From Pistricoccus aurantiacus (GTDB taxonomy: Bacteria; Pseudomonadota; Gammaproteobacteria; Pseudomonadales; Halomonadaceae), in the NCBI RefSeq assembly GCF_007954585.1, contig NZ_CP042382.1, forward strand, positions 2,046,001 through 2,110,000: a DNA stretch of 64,000 bases, given 5' to 3'. Every line of letters begins with the position of its first letter. Position 1 is the stretch's first letter. A program made the translations under genes and the position numbers. Under the pieces are notes generated by a model. That model made no database searches and was not told where the DNA came from. It saw only the letters and a program-made list of their open reading frames with translations. Shown here piece by piece: positions 42,821 to 51,571 of the stretch.

Positions 42821-43690
42821 ATGACGAGTATAAGTACGGCGTTCGTGGTGTTGGCGGCGTTATTCTGGGGGCTCTCCGGCGGGATCGGCGGAATCCTCAT
42901 GGCGGATGGCTGGAACCCGCTCGTGGTGTCGTTCTACCGGGGCGCGATCGGGCTGCTGTTCGTTCTCGCGTGGCTGGCGCTGCGTCCCCAGGGCAGCGGA
43001 CTGGCCAATGGCCGAATGTGGTTCTGGGCGGCGGTAGCGGGTGTCGGCGTGGCGGGCAACTTCGCCTTCTATTTCGTGAGCATTGCGCAGGGGAGTGTCG
43101 CGGTTGCCGCAACGCTGATGTATTGCGCGCCGGTATTCGTCTATCTCGTGTCCTTCACTCTCAAGCTCGAAAGGCCAACCTTGCTCAAATGGGCCGCGAT
43201 CGCGATGGTCATGCTCGGCATCGTGCTGCTGACGCGTATCTACGCGACCGGGTCCGGCGGCGTCACGCTGATGGGGGCAGTCGCCGGGCTGCTTTCCGGA
43301 TTGTCCTATGCGGTATTCATCTTCGGCTTCAAGTATGCGGCACCGCACGGCAGCCCACAGGCGATCCTCGTGATAGCGTTCGCGGTGCTCGCCACCATAC
43401 TGATCAGTCTGAGTGATACCGATCAGGCCCTGGCCGTGCTCGGCACGCCGAGTTGGCCGCTGTTCGTGATACTGGGGGTGTTTGGCGCGGGGTTGTCGTT
43501 CATTCTCTATATTGTCGGCCTCAATCATACCGCGCCGGCCGTGGCCTCGATCGTGGCGATGGTCGAGCCGGTCACGGCCTCGCTGTTCGGCGTCGTGGTG
43601 CTAGGCGAGAGCCTGGCCGCTGTACAGATTGTCGGCATGGGGCTGATTCTAGTAACAGTTACCATCTTGAGCGTAGCTTCGAAAAGCTGA
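42821..43690 (+). CDS. EamA/DMT-superfamily transporter
   Basis: The 289-residue protein has ten hydrophobic helices arranged as two EamA repeats (AALFWGLSGGIGGILMADGWNPLVVSFYRG and GLLSGLSYAVFIFGFKYAAPHGSP). MVEPVTASLFGVVVLGESL near the C-terminus is the classical EamA end motif. DMT members export amino acids, metabolites or drugs; the substrate is not readable. It is followed by a YnfA-type protein and both lie between the remnant and intact Old Yellow Enzyme copies. Confidence 0.9.
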   Translation: MTSISTAFVVLAALFWGLSGGIGGILMADGWNPLVVSFYRGAIGLLFVLAWLALRPQGSGLANGRMWFWAAVAGVGVAGNFAFYFVSIAQGSVAVAATLMYCAPVFVYLVSFTLKLERPTLLKWAAIAMVMLGIVLLTRIYATGSGGVTLMGAVAGLLSGLSYAVFIFGFKYAAPHGSPQAILVIAFAVLATILISLSDTDQALAVLGTPSWPLFVILGVFGAGLSFILYIVGLNHTAPAVASIVAMVEPVTASLFGVVVLGESLAAVQIVGMGLILVTVTILSVASKS

Positions 43691-43795
43691 GTTGAGACGG
43701 TTGCGACTGAAACCATCCGTGAGTCGCGCATGGGGCGGGAATCCATCCGACCGATGACTATTGCTGGGAAATATCGCTACCAAAGGTAGGTTCTT

Positions 43796-44128
43796 TTGCC
43801 TGAATTGAAGACAGTGGGTCTGTTCTTGATCACCGCCTTGGCGGAAATCGTCGGGTGCTACTTGCCGTATCTCTGGCTTCGGGAAGGCAAGACAATCTGG
43901 CTTTTGGTGCCTGGTGCACTCAGCCTGGCTCTGTTCGCCTGGTTATTGTCGCTGCACCCTACCGCCGCGGGCCGAGTCTATGCTGCCTATGGCGGTGTAT
44001 ATATTTTCATGGCAATCATGTGGCTATGGGCGGTGGACGGAATCCGCCCGACGGCCTGGGATGTAGTTGGCTCACTGGTGGCGCTTCTGGGCATGGGGAT
44101 CATCATGTTTGCGCCGCGCGCCACATGA
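43796..44128 (+). CDS. YnfA family (UPF0060) small membrane protein
   Basis: The 110-residue protein has four helices and the UPF0060 signatures [39 protein letters not shown] and [20 protein letters not shown]. It resembles the SMR multidrug transporter fold. Function is unproven here; some YnfA proteins have been linked to drug efflux. The start is a TTG following AAAGGTAGG. It lies directly downstream of the DMT transporter gene. Confidence 0.9.
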   Translation: MPELKTVGLFLITALAEIVGCYLPYLWLREGKTIWLLVPGALSLALFAWLLSLHPTAAGRVYAAYGGVYIFMAIMWLWAVDGIRPTAWDVVGSLVALLGMGIIMFAPRAT

Positions 44129-44164
44129 TTTGCGCGTCGAACTGCCACGGCTAATGACATGCTT

Positions 44165-44187
44165 GACGCGCAGCCTGGCTGCGCGTC
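44165..44187. terminator. Hairpin between YnfA-type gene and Old Yellow Enzyme gene
   Basis: GACGCGCAG / CTGCGCGTC, a perfect 9-bp stem with loop CCTGG, lies between two convergent genes. No T-run follows on either strand, so it is only a possible terminator. Confidence 0.4.
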
Positions 44188-44206
44188 TATCGTTCTCGTT
44201 AGGCGG

Positions 44207-45328
44207 TCATCTTGCCAACTTGTCATAGCCGTTATCCAGGAACGGATAGTCCGTATAGCCTTCTTCCTTGCCGCCATAAAACGTATCCGGATTTGGTTCG
44301 TTGAGCGGGGCGCCGAGGCGGAAGCGCTCCACCAGATCCGGGTTGGCGATGTAGGAACGTCCGATGGCCACCGCGTCGGCGATGCCATCATCGATGATGC
44401 GCTTCGCCCGCGCCGCGTCGTAGTGGCCGCAGAAGATCAGGCTGCCCTTGAAGCGATCGCGCAGGGCGCGGCGGAAATCGTCGGTCAGCTTGATATCGCC
44501 GCCGGCCCAGTCCGGCTCGTTGATATGCAGATAAGCGATGCCGCGCTTGGAGAGCTGGTCCGCCATGTAGAAAGCCATTTCCTCTGGCTCGTCGTCCGTC
44601 AGGCCGAAAATTTCGATAAAGGGCGACATGCGGATGCCGGTTCGCTGCGGACCGAAGACCTCCGCCACCGCATCCATCACCTCCAGCGGAAAACGTGCGC
44701 GATTCTCCAGTGAGCCGCCGTATCGATCGGTACGCTGGTTGCTGCCGGTGGCCAGGAACTGATTGAGCAGATAGGCGTTGGCGGCGTGTACTTCAACCAT
44801 GTCGAACCCGGCGCGCTTGGCGCGAATCGCCGCCAGGCGATAGTCCTCGACGATGCCGGCAACCTCATCGGTTTCCAGGGCGCGAGGCGTGCTGGTTTCA
44901 TGACGGCCAGCGCTACCATCCTCGAACTCGACGAAGCACTGGGCGCCTTCGCCCTTCAAGGCGCTGGGGGCCACCGGCGGTTGACCATCCGGCTGCACCA
45001 TTTCATGAGAAACTCGCCCCACGTGCCAGAGCTGCAGCGCCATGCGCCCGCCCCTGGCGTGAACGGCCTCCACCACACGCTTCCAGCCGGCTTCCTGAGC
45101 ATCGGTCCAGATGCCCGGGGTATAGACATAGCCGCAGGCGGTAGGGGAGATGTTGGTCGCTTCGCTGACGATCAACCCGGCGCCGGCGCGCTGGCCGTAG
45201 TAAGCCTGCTGCAGCTCGCCGGGAATGCTGTCCGGGGTGCGGGCCCGAGTCAGCGGCGCCATCAGGATGCGATTGGGTAGCGTCAGGTCGCCGAAACGAA
45301 CCGGAGTCAATAAGGTTTCGTAAGCCAT
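44207..45328 (-). CDS. Old Yellow Enzyme family alkene reductase (NemA-like)
   Basis: The 373-residue FMN enzyme reduces activated C=C bonds of electrophiles such as enals, N-ethylmaleimide or nitro compounds with NADPH. Hallmarks are APLTRARTPDSIPGELQQAYYGQRAGAGLIVSEAT, LQLWHVGRVSH, the substrate pair in VEVHAANAYLLNQFLATGSNQRTDRYGGSLENR and the FMN phosphate region DAVAIGRSYIANPDL. The ATG at MAYETL is chosen; an upstream extension is non-conserved. It lies 89 bases after the MDR reductase gene on the same strand, suggesting a joint role in electrophile detoxification. Confidence 0.93.
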   Translation of the reverse strand: MAYETLLTPVRFGDLTLPNRILMAPLTRARTPDSIPGELQQAYYGQRAGAGLIVSEATNISPTACGYVYTPGIWTDAQEAGWKRVVEAVHARGGRMALQLWHVGRVSHEMVQPDGQPPVAPSALKGEGAQCFVEFEDGSAGRHETSTPRALETDEVAGIVEDYRLAAIRAKRAGFDMVEVHAANAYLLNQFLATGSNQRTDRYGGSLENRARFPLEVMDAVAEVFGPQRTGIRMSPFIEIFGLTDDEPEEMAFYMADQLSKRGIAYLHINEPDWAGGDIKLTDDFRRALRDRFKGSLIFCGHYDAARAKRIIDDGIADAVAIGRSYIANPDLVERFRLGAPLNEPNPDTFYGGKEEGYTDYPFLDNGYDKLAR

Positions 45329-45417
45329 GGGGAATTGCCTTGAATAAAGAACCGGGCCTGCTCGTCTCGAACAGGCCGGCGTGGAAAAAATGAATATAAC
45401 GTGGTCGAAGATCGGGC

Positions 45418-46416
45418 TTACAGCTTGACCAGCATCTTGCCCTGGTTGCCGCCTTCGAAAAGCTTCAGGAAGGCATCCGGAGTTTTCTCCAAACCTTCCT
45501 CGACAGTTTCCTGATAGTCGATCTCGCCTTTGGCGACCTTGGGGCCGAACTCGTTGATGAAGTCGGTGTGATGTTGCCAATGGTCGAAGACGATAAAGCC
45601 CTGCATGCGCGCCCGACGGATCAGGATCATCGCCAGGTTGCTAGGGCCGGCGCTGGGGCCTTCGTCGTTGTAGCGTGAGATCATGCCGCAGACGGCGATG
45701 CGCGCGCCGACCTTGAGGTTGTTCAGCGCCGCTTCCAGGCAGTCGCCGCCGACGTTCTCGTAGTAGACGTCAAAGCCTTCGGGGCAGGCGTTCTTGATAT
45801 CTTCACTCAATTGCCTGGCGTCCTTGCCCTTGTAGCTGACTGCCTTGATCCCCTTGGATTCGAGCCAGTCGAGTTTCTTCTGGTCGCCGGCGATACCCAC
45901 CACGGTGCCGCCCTTGGCCTTGGCCAACTGCACCGCGAGAGAGCCCACCGCGCCGCTGGCGGCGCTGACCAGCACGTTGTCGCCTTCCTTTATCTCGGCG
46001 ATGATATTGAGCCCCACCCAGGCAGTGGTGCCGGGCATGCCGAGTACGCCCAGGTAGGCCTGTTCCGGCACGTCGAAGTCGGGAAGCGACTCGACCTGAT
46101 TGCCGGGCAACTGGGCGATATCCCGCCAGCCGCCCATGTGGCGCACCTTGTCGCCTTCCTTGAAGCGAGAGTCCCGGGATTCTATGACCTCGCCCACGGC
46201 AGCGCCTTCCAAGGGCTTGCCGAGTTCGAAGGGCTCGATGTAGGTGGTCACGCCGTCCATGCGCCCACGCATGTAGGGGTCCACGGAAAGCCAGGTATTG
46301 CGAATGCGTACCTCGCCGTCCTGGAGTTCAGGCAAGTCGCTTTCTTCGAGCTTGAACAGCTCGCGATCCGGCAGGCCTTGCGGGTGGTCGTGAATGGTGA
46401 AATAGCGGCTTTTCAT
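45418..46416 (-). CDS. NADP-dependent MDR oxidoreductase (CurA-like)
   Basis: The 332-residue zinc-free reductase matches the leukotriene B4 dehydrogenase / CurA group that reduces double bonds of enones. It shows FELGKPLEGAAVGEVIESRD, the nucleotide motif VLVSAASGAVGSLAVQLAKAKG, the helix Lys in DQKKLDWLESKG and a YYENVGGDCLEAAL segment. GAGGAG lies before the ATG. It is upstream of the Old Yellow Enzyme gene on the same strand. A small TGTTA/TAACA dyad lies just upstream. Confidence 0.9.
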   Translation of the reverse strand: MKSRYFTIHDHPQGLPDRELFKLEESDLPELQDGEVRIRNTWLSVDPYMRGRMDGVTTYIEPFELGKPLEGAAVGEVIESRDSRFKEGDKVRHMGGWRDIAQLPGNQVESLPDFDVPEQAYLGVLGMPGTTAWVGLNIIAEIKEGDNVLVSAASGAVGSLAVQLAKAKGGTVVGIAGDQKKLDWLESKGIKAVSYKGKDARQLSEDIKNACPEGFDVYYENVGGDCLEAALNNLKVGARIAVCGMISRYNDEGPSAGPSNLAMILIRRARMQGFIVFDHWQHHTDFINEFGPKVAKGEIDYQETVEEGLEKTPDAFLKLFEGGNQGKMLVKL

Positions 46417-46440
46417 GGTTCAACTCCTCGATCCTTGAAA

Positions 46441-46456
46441 TGTTAAACACCTAACA
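46441..46456. promoter_or_regulatory. Dyad upstream of MDR/OYE genes
   Basis: TGTTA-N6-TAACA lies 25 bases before the MDR reductase start. It may be a small repressor site for the electrophile-reductase genes, but the arms are only five bases long. Confidence 0.3.
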
Positions 46457-46512
46457 ATTCAGAGAGTAGAACATGGCTACGACATTGGCCTATTACAAGG
46501 GGAAATGATAAA

Positions 46513-47166
46513 TCAGCGCGGCGGATCGACCAGTCCGCCGAGTGAGGCGTTGCGCCGAAACCAGCCGGCGATGCTGGCGCGGGGCTGCTGGGTCGGCAAT
46601 ACTTCGTGAAGTATTTTTTCCGATAGAAAGCACGTGAAAGTACCGCTCTTGGGAGGAATTCGAGCGATTTCTTGCTGGGTGTTCGGATCGAAAATCAGCA
46701 TTTCGCCGCCGTCCCCTGGCCGCCAGTGAGAATTGAGATAGGTTACCGTCGAGATTATCCGATTGCTGCGGCCCTCGAAGCTGTCCAGATGAGCCTTGTA
46801 GAAAGCACCGGGTGGATAATGGGCGAAATGTGCTTCGAATTCGAATAGGCCCAGATAAAGCTCCGTATTGAGTTGATGCTGTAACGCCGCCATGGCTGAA
46901 AGATAGCGACGTTGTGCCTGGCTGCCGTGATCGAGCCAGTGGATGTTGTCGCCGCGAATATCTCGGCGTAGGCTATGCTGTCGGCCGCGACCGATGCCGG
47001 CGGCATCGAGGGCGTCTTTGCAAGCCAGAGTTTCGACTTCCGTGCGTAGTGCCTGACAAAGTTCGAGATTGAGAAAGTTCTCGCCGACGAACCAGCCGTC
47101 TTTCACCAGATGATCCACTAGTCGGGCCATGGCCTGCCGATCGAATACCGAGGCCGCATCGTTCAT
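46513..47166 (-). CDS. 2-oxoglutarate/Fe(II)-dependent oxygenase, P4H/PHD-like
   Basis: The 217-residue protein has the double-stranded beta-helix of prolyl-hydroxylase-type oxygenases. Iron ligands are His and Asp in FYKAHLDSFEGR near residue 125 and His in SEKILHEVLPT near 188. The 2OG-binding Arg is in RASIAGWFRR. NRIISTVTYLNSHWRPGDGGEM is typical of bacterial PHD-like proteins, some of which hydroxylate EF-Tu. Its ATG overlaps the stop of the upstream Nudix gene (ATGA), so the two are coupled. Confidence 0.9.
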   Translation of the reverse strand: MNDAASVFDRQAMARLVDHLVKDGWFVGENFLNLELCQALRTEVETLACKDALDAAGIGRGRQHSLRRDIRGDNIHWLDHGSQAQRRYLSAMAALQHQLNTELYLGLFEFEAHFAHYPPGAFYKAHLDSFEGRSNRIISTVTYLNSHWRPGDGGEMLIFDPNTQQEIARIPPKSGTFTCFLSEKILHEVLPTQQPRASIAGWFRRNASLGGLVDPPR

Positions 47167-47786
47167 GGGCGCAGTCTCCGCTGCGCCGGATAATGCCGAA
47201 AAGGCCCACGCGCAGGCGGCGTGTCCAGGCTGATGGACCGGTCGAAGCCTTTCGCCAGAAGCTCCACCAGCATCATCGCGGACAGCCCCCAGACCACGTG
47301 ACGGTCGACGCGATAACTCGGCACATATAGGCGCTTTTCCTCTACGGTGATAATGTCCGTGTGACTGCGGCGATCCTCGAGAAAGATTTCCAGCGGCGCT
47401 TCGAAGATCGTTTCCAACTCGCCCAACTCCGGCACCAGCGGCAGATCTGGCGGAATCACCCCGACAAAGGGCGTGACCCGCAGGCCATACAGCGAGAGAA
47501 CGTCGCTCAGGCGTCCCAGCAGTTTGACACGCTCCGGCGGGAGGGCGACTTCTTCCTTGGCTTCACGTAGCGCCGTGGCCAGAAGGCTTTCGTCCGACGG
47601 CTCGCGCTTGCCGCCGGGAAAGGCGACCTGGCCAGCGTGCTGCTTCATGTGACCGGCGCGCAAGGTGAACAGCAGCGTCGGATTGGGGCGGGTAACGATA
47701 AGCAGCAGTACGGCGGCCTGGGGTAAATCGAGCTCGATACGTCGGGGCACATGGCGCTTCAAGCGGTCGTGAAGTTGCTCTAGCAT
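47163..47786 (-). CDS. Nudix CoA pyrophosphatase-like hydrolase
   Basis: The 207-residue protein contains a Nudix box in VAFPGGKREPSDESLLATALREAKEEVAL and the CoA-pyrophosphatase signature LLFTLRAGHMKQHAGQVAFPGG before it. NudL-type enzymes hydrolyse CoA and its derivatives to phosphopantetheine and 3',5'-ADP. The start is the ATG at MLEQLHD preceded by GCAGGAAA; the longer frame adds 21 unlikely residues. It is coupled to the oxygenase gene. Confidence 0.9.
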   Translation of the reverse strand: MLEQLHDRLKRHVPRRIELDLPQAAVLLLIVTRPNPTLLFTLRAGHMKQHAGQVAFPGGKREPSDESLLATALREAKEEVALPPERVKLLGRLSDVLSLYGLRVTPFVGVIPPDLPLVPELGELETIFEAPLEIFLEDRRSHTDIITVEEKRLYVPSYRVDRHVVWGLSAMMLVELLAKGFDRSISLDTPPARGPFRHYPAQRRLRP

Positions 47787-47902
47787 GGGGTTTCCTGCAA
47801 GGTTTGTATCGTTGTACTCAGCTATCCCGAAGGCGTCAATCCACGCCATCGTTTTCAGATCCCGCGGGCTTGGGTAATAATAGCGGCAGCCGTTCGCTTA
47901 GA

Positions 47903-47928
47903 TATTTTTAGTTGGTTAAGTAAAAATA
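47903..47928. promoter_or_regulatory. AT-rich dyad upstream of lpxR-like gene
   Basis: TATTTTTA-N10-TAAAAATA, perfect 8-bp arms, lies eleven bases before the start codon and abuts the ribosome binding site. It could be an operator overlapping the promoter or a leader hairpin. Confidence 0.45.
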
Positions 47929-47938
47929 AGGAAGTCCG

Positions 47939-48949
47939 ATGGTATCTCAAGGATGTTTTACCCGCCGTCTCACCTACTGCGCGTTTGCCTTTTTCATGGC
48001 GATGGGGCTGACAACCTTTGCATTACCCGCCGAGGCTGAAGTGCTGTCGCTCAAGTTCGAGAACGATCTGCTGACCACCGGCGAGGATGGCCATTATACC
48101 AACGGTGTGGAACTGGTCTGGACCTTCGAGCCGGAGCGGACCCATTGGTCGCAAGGATTTACCCGGGCCTTGCCGAATGCGCTCATCGAGCAGGCAGATA
48201 GCGTTTCCTATCATTTCGCTCACCAGATGTACACGCCCAACGATATCGATCAGGAAGCCTTGATCGAGAATGATCGGCCCTATGCAGGCCTGATGTACGG
48301 CGGCGTCAATTTTCACGATATCGATCGCTACGACAGCGCGCGTCGGGCCACGCATCTCAATCTTGATATCGGCTTGGTCGGCCCCGCCACCGAGGCGGAA
48401 GAACTCCAGAAGAGCGTTCACAAACTGACCGGGAGCGATGATCCCCAAGGCTGGGACAATCAGCTAAGAAATGAGCCGATCATCAATCTAGGATTGCGTC
48501 GCCAATGGATGAACGAGCGCTCCCTGGCGGGACTCGATTTCGAACATGGTCCTAACCTGGTCGGAGCGCTGGGCAATCTGTATACCTACGCCGGCGCCGG
48601 CTATGGCCTGAGGTGGGGCAGCAGCCTCGACGACAGCTACGGTATTCCCGCTATCGCGCCGTCTCAGGGCGGACGCCTATATTTCACATCGCGGCCTGGA
48701 TTCGACTGGTTTTTCTTTGCTAATCTGGAAGGCCGCTTCATGGCCTATAATCTGCTATTGGACGGCAACAGCTTCAAGACCAGCCATAGCGTGGATCGCA
48801 AGGAATGGGTGGGGGATATTCAACTGGGCGTTGCGGTAACCTGGGATGGCTGGCAGCTCACCTACAGCGGCGTGGCTCGTACCAAAGAATTCAGCGAGCA
48901 GAATAGCGCCGATGAGTTTGGCTCCTTGGTGCTGTCCCACGCTTTCTAG
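47939..48949 (+). CDS. LpxR-family lipid A 3'-O-deacylase-like outer-membrane protein
   Basis: The 336-residue protein has a signal peptide ending LPAEA and a beta-barrel that ends in Phe, as expected for an outer-membrane protein. The LpxR family core is seen in LSLKFENDLLTTGEDGHYTNGVELVW (Asn and Asp active-site region) and HQMYTPNDIDQEALIENDRPYAGLMYGG. Members remove 3'-acyloxyacyl chains from lipid A in the outer membrane. GGAAG precedes the ATG. The upstream AT-rich dyad may regulate it. A lipid A acyltransferase lies about 20 kb away. Confidence 0.88.
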   Translation: MVSQGCFTRRLTYCAFAFFMAMGLTTFALPAEAEVLSLKFENDLLTTGEDGHYTNGVELVWTFEPERTHWSQGFTRALPNALIEQADSVSYHFAHQMYTPNDIDQEALIENDRPYAGLMYGGVNFHDIDRYDSARRATHLNLDIGLVGPATEAEELQKSVHKLTGSDDPQGWDNQLRNEPIINLGLRRQWMNERSLAGLDFEHGPNLVGALGNLYTYAGAGYGLRWGSSLDDSYGIPAIAPSQGGRLYFTSRPGFDWFFFANLEGRFMAYNLLLDGNSFKTSHSVDRKEWVGDIQLGVAVTWDGWQLTYSGVARTKEFSEQNSADEFGSLVLSHAF

Positions 48950-49052
48950 GTGGAGTGCGTAGGTAAGCAGGTATTTGTAAGTAGGGCGCGCTTGCGCAGA
49001 CTCCCGCCAATTCCCTACCATGGAGAACATTATCTCGAATGGTAGGGTCGGC

Positions 49053-49610
49053 ATGAACTTCTGTAGCCAGTGCGGTCATCAGGTACGTTTCGCGATTCCC
49101 GAAGGCGATGATCGGCCGCGCTATCTGTGCGATGCCTGTGGCGCCATTCATTATCAAAACCCGCGTATCGTGGCCGGCACCTTACCGATCAGCGGCAGCC
49201 GCGTGCTGCTTTGCAAGCGGGCGATATCGCCGCGCAAGGGCTACTGGACGCTTCCGGCGGGCTATATGGAGAACGGTGAAACCACCGGTGAAGCAGCGCT
49301 GCGGGAAACCTGGGAAGAAGCCTGCGCCCGGGTGGATATCTTCGATCTCTATACCATGATCAACCTGCCCCATATCAATCAGGTCTACATGATCTTTCGC
49401 GCGGAGCTCCGGGGCGGCTTCGATATCGGCCCGGAAAGTCTCGAAGTGGCGCTGTTCGAGGAACAGGAAATCCCCTGGGACGAACTGGCCTTTCCCACCA
49501 TCGAACGCACTTTGTGGCATTACTACGCGGATCGGCACGCGGGGCATTTTCCACTGCATATCAGCGATATTGGAAAAGCGGACAGGGAGCGTTACTTTGG
49601 AAGCGCCTAG
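49053..49610 (+). CDS. Zinc-ribbon Nudix hydrolase
   Basis: The 185-residue protein begins with a zinc ribbon (MNFCSQCGHQV...YLCDACGAIHYQNP) and continues with a Nudix domain. The box is seen in GYWTLPAGYMENGETTGEAALRETWEEACARV. It resembles NudC-like or ADP-ribose pyrophosphatase-like members that hydrolyse nucleoside diphosphate derivatives. The start at MNFCSQCG is chosen because it opens the zinc ribbon; an upstream ATG adds 11 residues. A downstream convergent gene begins 14 bases after its stop. Confidence 0.88.
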   Translation: MNFCSQCGHQVRFAIPEGDDRPRYLCDACGAIHYQNPRIVAGTLPISGSRVLLCKRAISPRKGYWTLPAGYMENGETTGEAALRETWEEACARVDIFDLYTMINLPHINQVYMIFRAELRGGFDIGPESLEVALFEEQEIPWDELAFPTIERTLWHYYADRHAGHFPLHISDIGKADRERYFGSA

Positions 49611-49623
49611 CGCTTCCTTATCC

Positions 49624-49935
49624 TCAAATATCCTCTAACTTCCAGACTTCGTAGGCCGGCTCTTCATAAGGATGCGCCAGACGCAGCGCCGCCACCGCGG
49701 ATTCGATGTGATCTTCCGTACAGACCAGTTCCACCTTGAGTTCTTCCACGTACTCCAGTTCTTCGATGCTGCCGATATGCGGTTCCGCGCCGGGCAGCGG
49801 TCGAAACTGGCCTTGGCCTCGGGTCTGGAAACAGCAGGCTTCGTAATTGCCGATGCGTCCAGCGCCGCTATCGAACACCGCCTGCTTGACGCTCTCCGCA
49901 TTCTCCAAGGGGACGAAAAAAGCGAGCTTGTACAT
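49624..49935 (-). CDS. YqfO-like protein (NIF3 insert domain)
   Basis: The 103-residue protein corresponds to the stand-alone YqfO/CutA-like domain often inserted in NIF3 proteins: MYKLAFFVPLENAESVKQAVFDSGAGRIGNYEACCFQTRGQGQFRP in outline, with HPYEEPAYEVWKLE at the C-terminus. Its role is unknown. GGGAG lies seven bases before the ATG. It is convergent with the Nudix gene. Confidence 0.88.
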   Translation of the reverse strand: MYKLAFFVPLENAESVKQAVFDSGAGRIGNYEACCFQTRGQGQFRPLPGAEPHIGSIEELEYVEELKVELVCTEDHIESAVAALRLAHPYEEPAYEVWKLEDI

Positions 49936-49970
49936 CGAATATCTCCCGAGAGAAAAATATTTGGCAAGGA

Positions 49971-49996
49971 TTGTACGTAGTGTCTAATCTGTACAA
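49971..49996. promoter_or_regulatory. TTGTAC/GTACAA dyad before fasciclin gene
   Basis: TTGTAC-N14-GTACAA, with arm centres 20 bases (about two helical turns) apart, lies between the divergent YqfO-like and fasciclin genes. It is a possible operator or just chance. Confidence 0.3.
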
Positions 49997-50062
49997 AGCG
50001 ATCGTGGTTGATCCTTAAGCATGTTCGTGCATCAAGTGCTACAAAATCAGGAGTGTTTGAGC

Positions 50063-50584
50063 ATGTCTTATTTTACCAGCATGGCACCCAGATGGGTGAG
50101 CGCAGGCTTGATTGGCCTGATGCTGACAGCCGGTGTGGCATACGGCCAAGAGGATGAGAGCGATATGCAAGGCGGCAAGGATATTGTCGAAACCGCCAAG
50201 GAGGCCGGCCAATTCGAAACCCTCGTGAGCGCCATCGAGGCTGCGGATCTCGTCGATACCTTGAAAGGCGAAGGACCTTTTACCGTGTTCGCCCCCACGG
50301 ACGAAGCCTTTTCTGTCTTGCCGGACGGTGCGGTAGATGACTTGTTGAGGCCCGAGAACAAGGAAAAGCTGCAAGCGGTGCTGACCTATCATGTGGTGCC
50401 GGAAAAGCTCATGGCGGAAGACATCATGGCGCAGGATTCCGCCGCCACGGTACAAGGTCAGGATCTGGAGCTTTCCACCGACGGTCATGAAGTGATGGTC
50501 AATGACGCTACGGTTATCAAGGGCAATATCGAAGCCAGCAACGGCATCATCCATGTCATCGATGGTGTGCTGATGCCTGAATGA
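50063..50584 (+). CDS. Secreted fasciclin-domain protein
   Basis: The 173-residue protein has a signal peptide ending AYGQ and one FAS1 domain: [53 protein letters not shown] and [13 protein letters not shown]. Single FAS1 proteins are secreted or periplasmic and are thought to mediate adhesion or ligand binding. AGGAG lies nine bases before the chosen ATG. An upstream frame extension of 14 residues is not needed. Confidence 0.93.
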   Translation: MSYFTSMAPRWVSAGLIGLMLTAGVAYGQEDESDMQGGKDIVETAKEAGQFETLVSAIEAADLVDTLKGEGPFTVFAPTDEAFSVLPDGAVDDLLRPENKEKLQAVLTYHVVPEKLMAEDIMAQDSAATVQGQDLELSTDGHEVMVNDATVIKGNIEASNGIIHVIDGVLMPE

Positions 50585-50613
50585 TCGTTGAACAATCTTC
50601 ACTCATCTTTGTC

Positions 50614-50634
50614 ACCGCCTCGCTCCGAGGCGGT
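50614..50634 (+). terminator. Hairpin after fasciclin gene
   Basis: ACCGCCTCG / CGAGGCGGT with a CTC loop follows the stop codon by about 30 bases. It lacks a T-run, so termination is uncertain. Confidence 0.45.
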
Positions 50635-50737
50635 ATCCATGTCGGGGCGAATTCAGAATGCCTTGGATATCCTCATGGCCAGGTATAGGGCATAAGTCAC
50701 ATGGAAATAAAACACTGAAGTAAAGGAGAGCATCGTC

Positions 50738-51571
50738 ATGGAGGCGACACTTTCGGCCAGATTGGAAGAAGTTGGGCTAATGCCGCTAGGTAAACTCGAG
50801 TCGTTGAAAGGCGGTAATATGGCCGCGGTCTATCGTCTCGACACCGACCAAGGGGCGGTAATCATCAAGCATGACGATCAAGCGCGCCTGAGTGCAGAAG
50901 CAGAAGGACTCGAGGCGCTGCGCGAGGCCTGCGATTGTTTGATCGTTCCGCGCGTACTGAGTTCGGGAAACGGCTGGCTGATAATGGAAGCGCTGGATTC
51001 CGTGGGCGCCAGTGACACTGGCTGGCGTACTCTGGGAAAAGGTCTGCGGGAGTTGCATCGACCCCGGCAGACCGCCCACGGCTGGCCGCGAGACAACTAC
51101 TGCGGCGCTACCCCTCAACGAAACGCCCCCTTGTCGGACGGCCGATGCTTCCAGCAGGAGCGGCGCCTGCAGGCCCTGGCGGATGCCTGTCTCGAGCGAG
51201 GTCTGATGAAGAGCGACCTGCATAAGCGCATCAGCACGGTGGCAGAAGGGCTCAAACAATGGTTGCCGGATATCACGCCAAGTCTGATCCACGGCGATCT
51301 CTGGTCCGGTAATTTGCTCTTTACCTCTCGCGGTCCCGCGCTGATCGATCCGGCGGTATATCACCATTATCCGGAAGTGGATCTGGCCATGCTGACGCTG
51401 TTCGGCTCGCCGCCCCAAATCTTCTTCGATGCCTATTGGGAAGGCGCCTGGCCGAAGGACTGGTCGCGTCGCGAAGTTCTGTTTCAGCTCTATCCTCTGC
51501 TCAATCATCTATTGCTGTTCGGCGAAAGCTATCGTTCCGCGGTGGAAAACCGAGTGGATTCGCTGCTGTGA
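50738..51571 (+). CDS. Fructosamine kinase family protein
   Basis: The 277-residue protein belongs to the fructosamine/ketosamine-3-kinase family, which phosphorylates glycated amino groups and triggers deglycation. The aminoglycoside-kinase-like core shows GGNMAAVYRLDTDQGAVIIKHD (nucleotide loop and Lys), the catalytic loop SLIHGDLWSGNLLF and the metal Asp in ALIDPAVYHHYPEVDLAM. The ATG follows AAAGGAG. The gene appears to be monocistronic. Confidence 0.92.
   Translation: MEATLSARLEEVGLMPLGKLESLKGGNMAAVYRLDTDQGAVIIKHDDQARLSAEAEGLEALREACDCLIVPRVLSSGNGWLIMEALDSVGASDTGWRTLGKGLRELHRPRQTAHGWPRDNYCGATPQRNAPLSDGRCFQQERRLQALADACLERGLMKSDLHKRISTVAEGLKQWLPDITPSLIHGDLWSGNLLFTSRGPALIDPAVYHHYPEVDLAMLTLFGSPPQIFFDAYWEGAWPKDWSRREVLFQLYPLLNHLLLFGESYRSAVENRVDSLL

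Noticed and set aside
42561-44340. Composite transposon around the DMT/YnfA genes
   Set aside because: The flanking similarity is a diverged OYE 3' end, not inverted terminal repeats, and no transposase is present.
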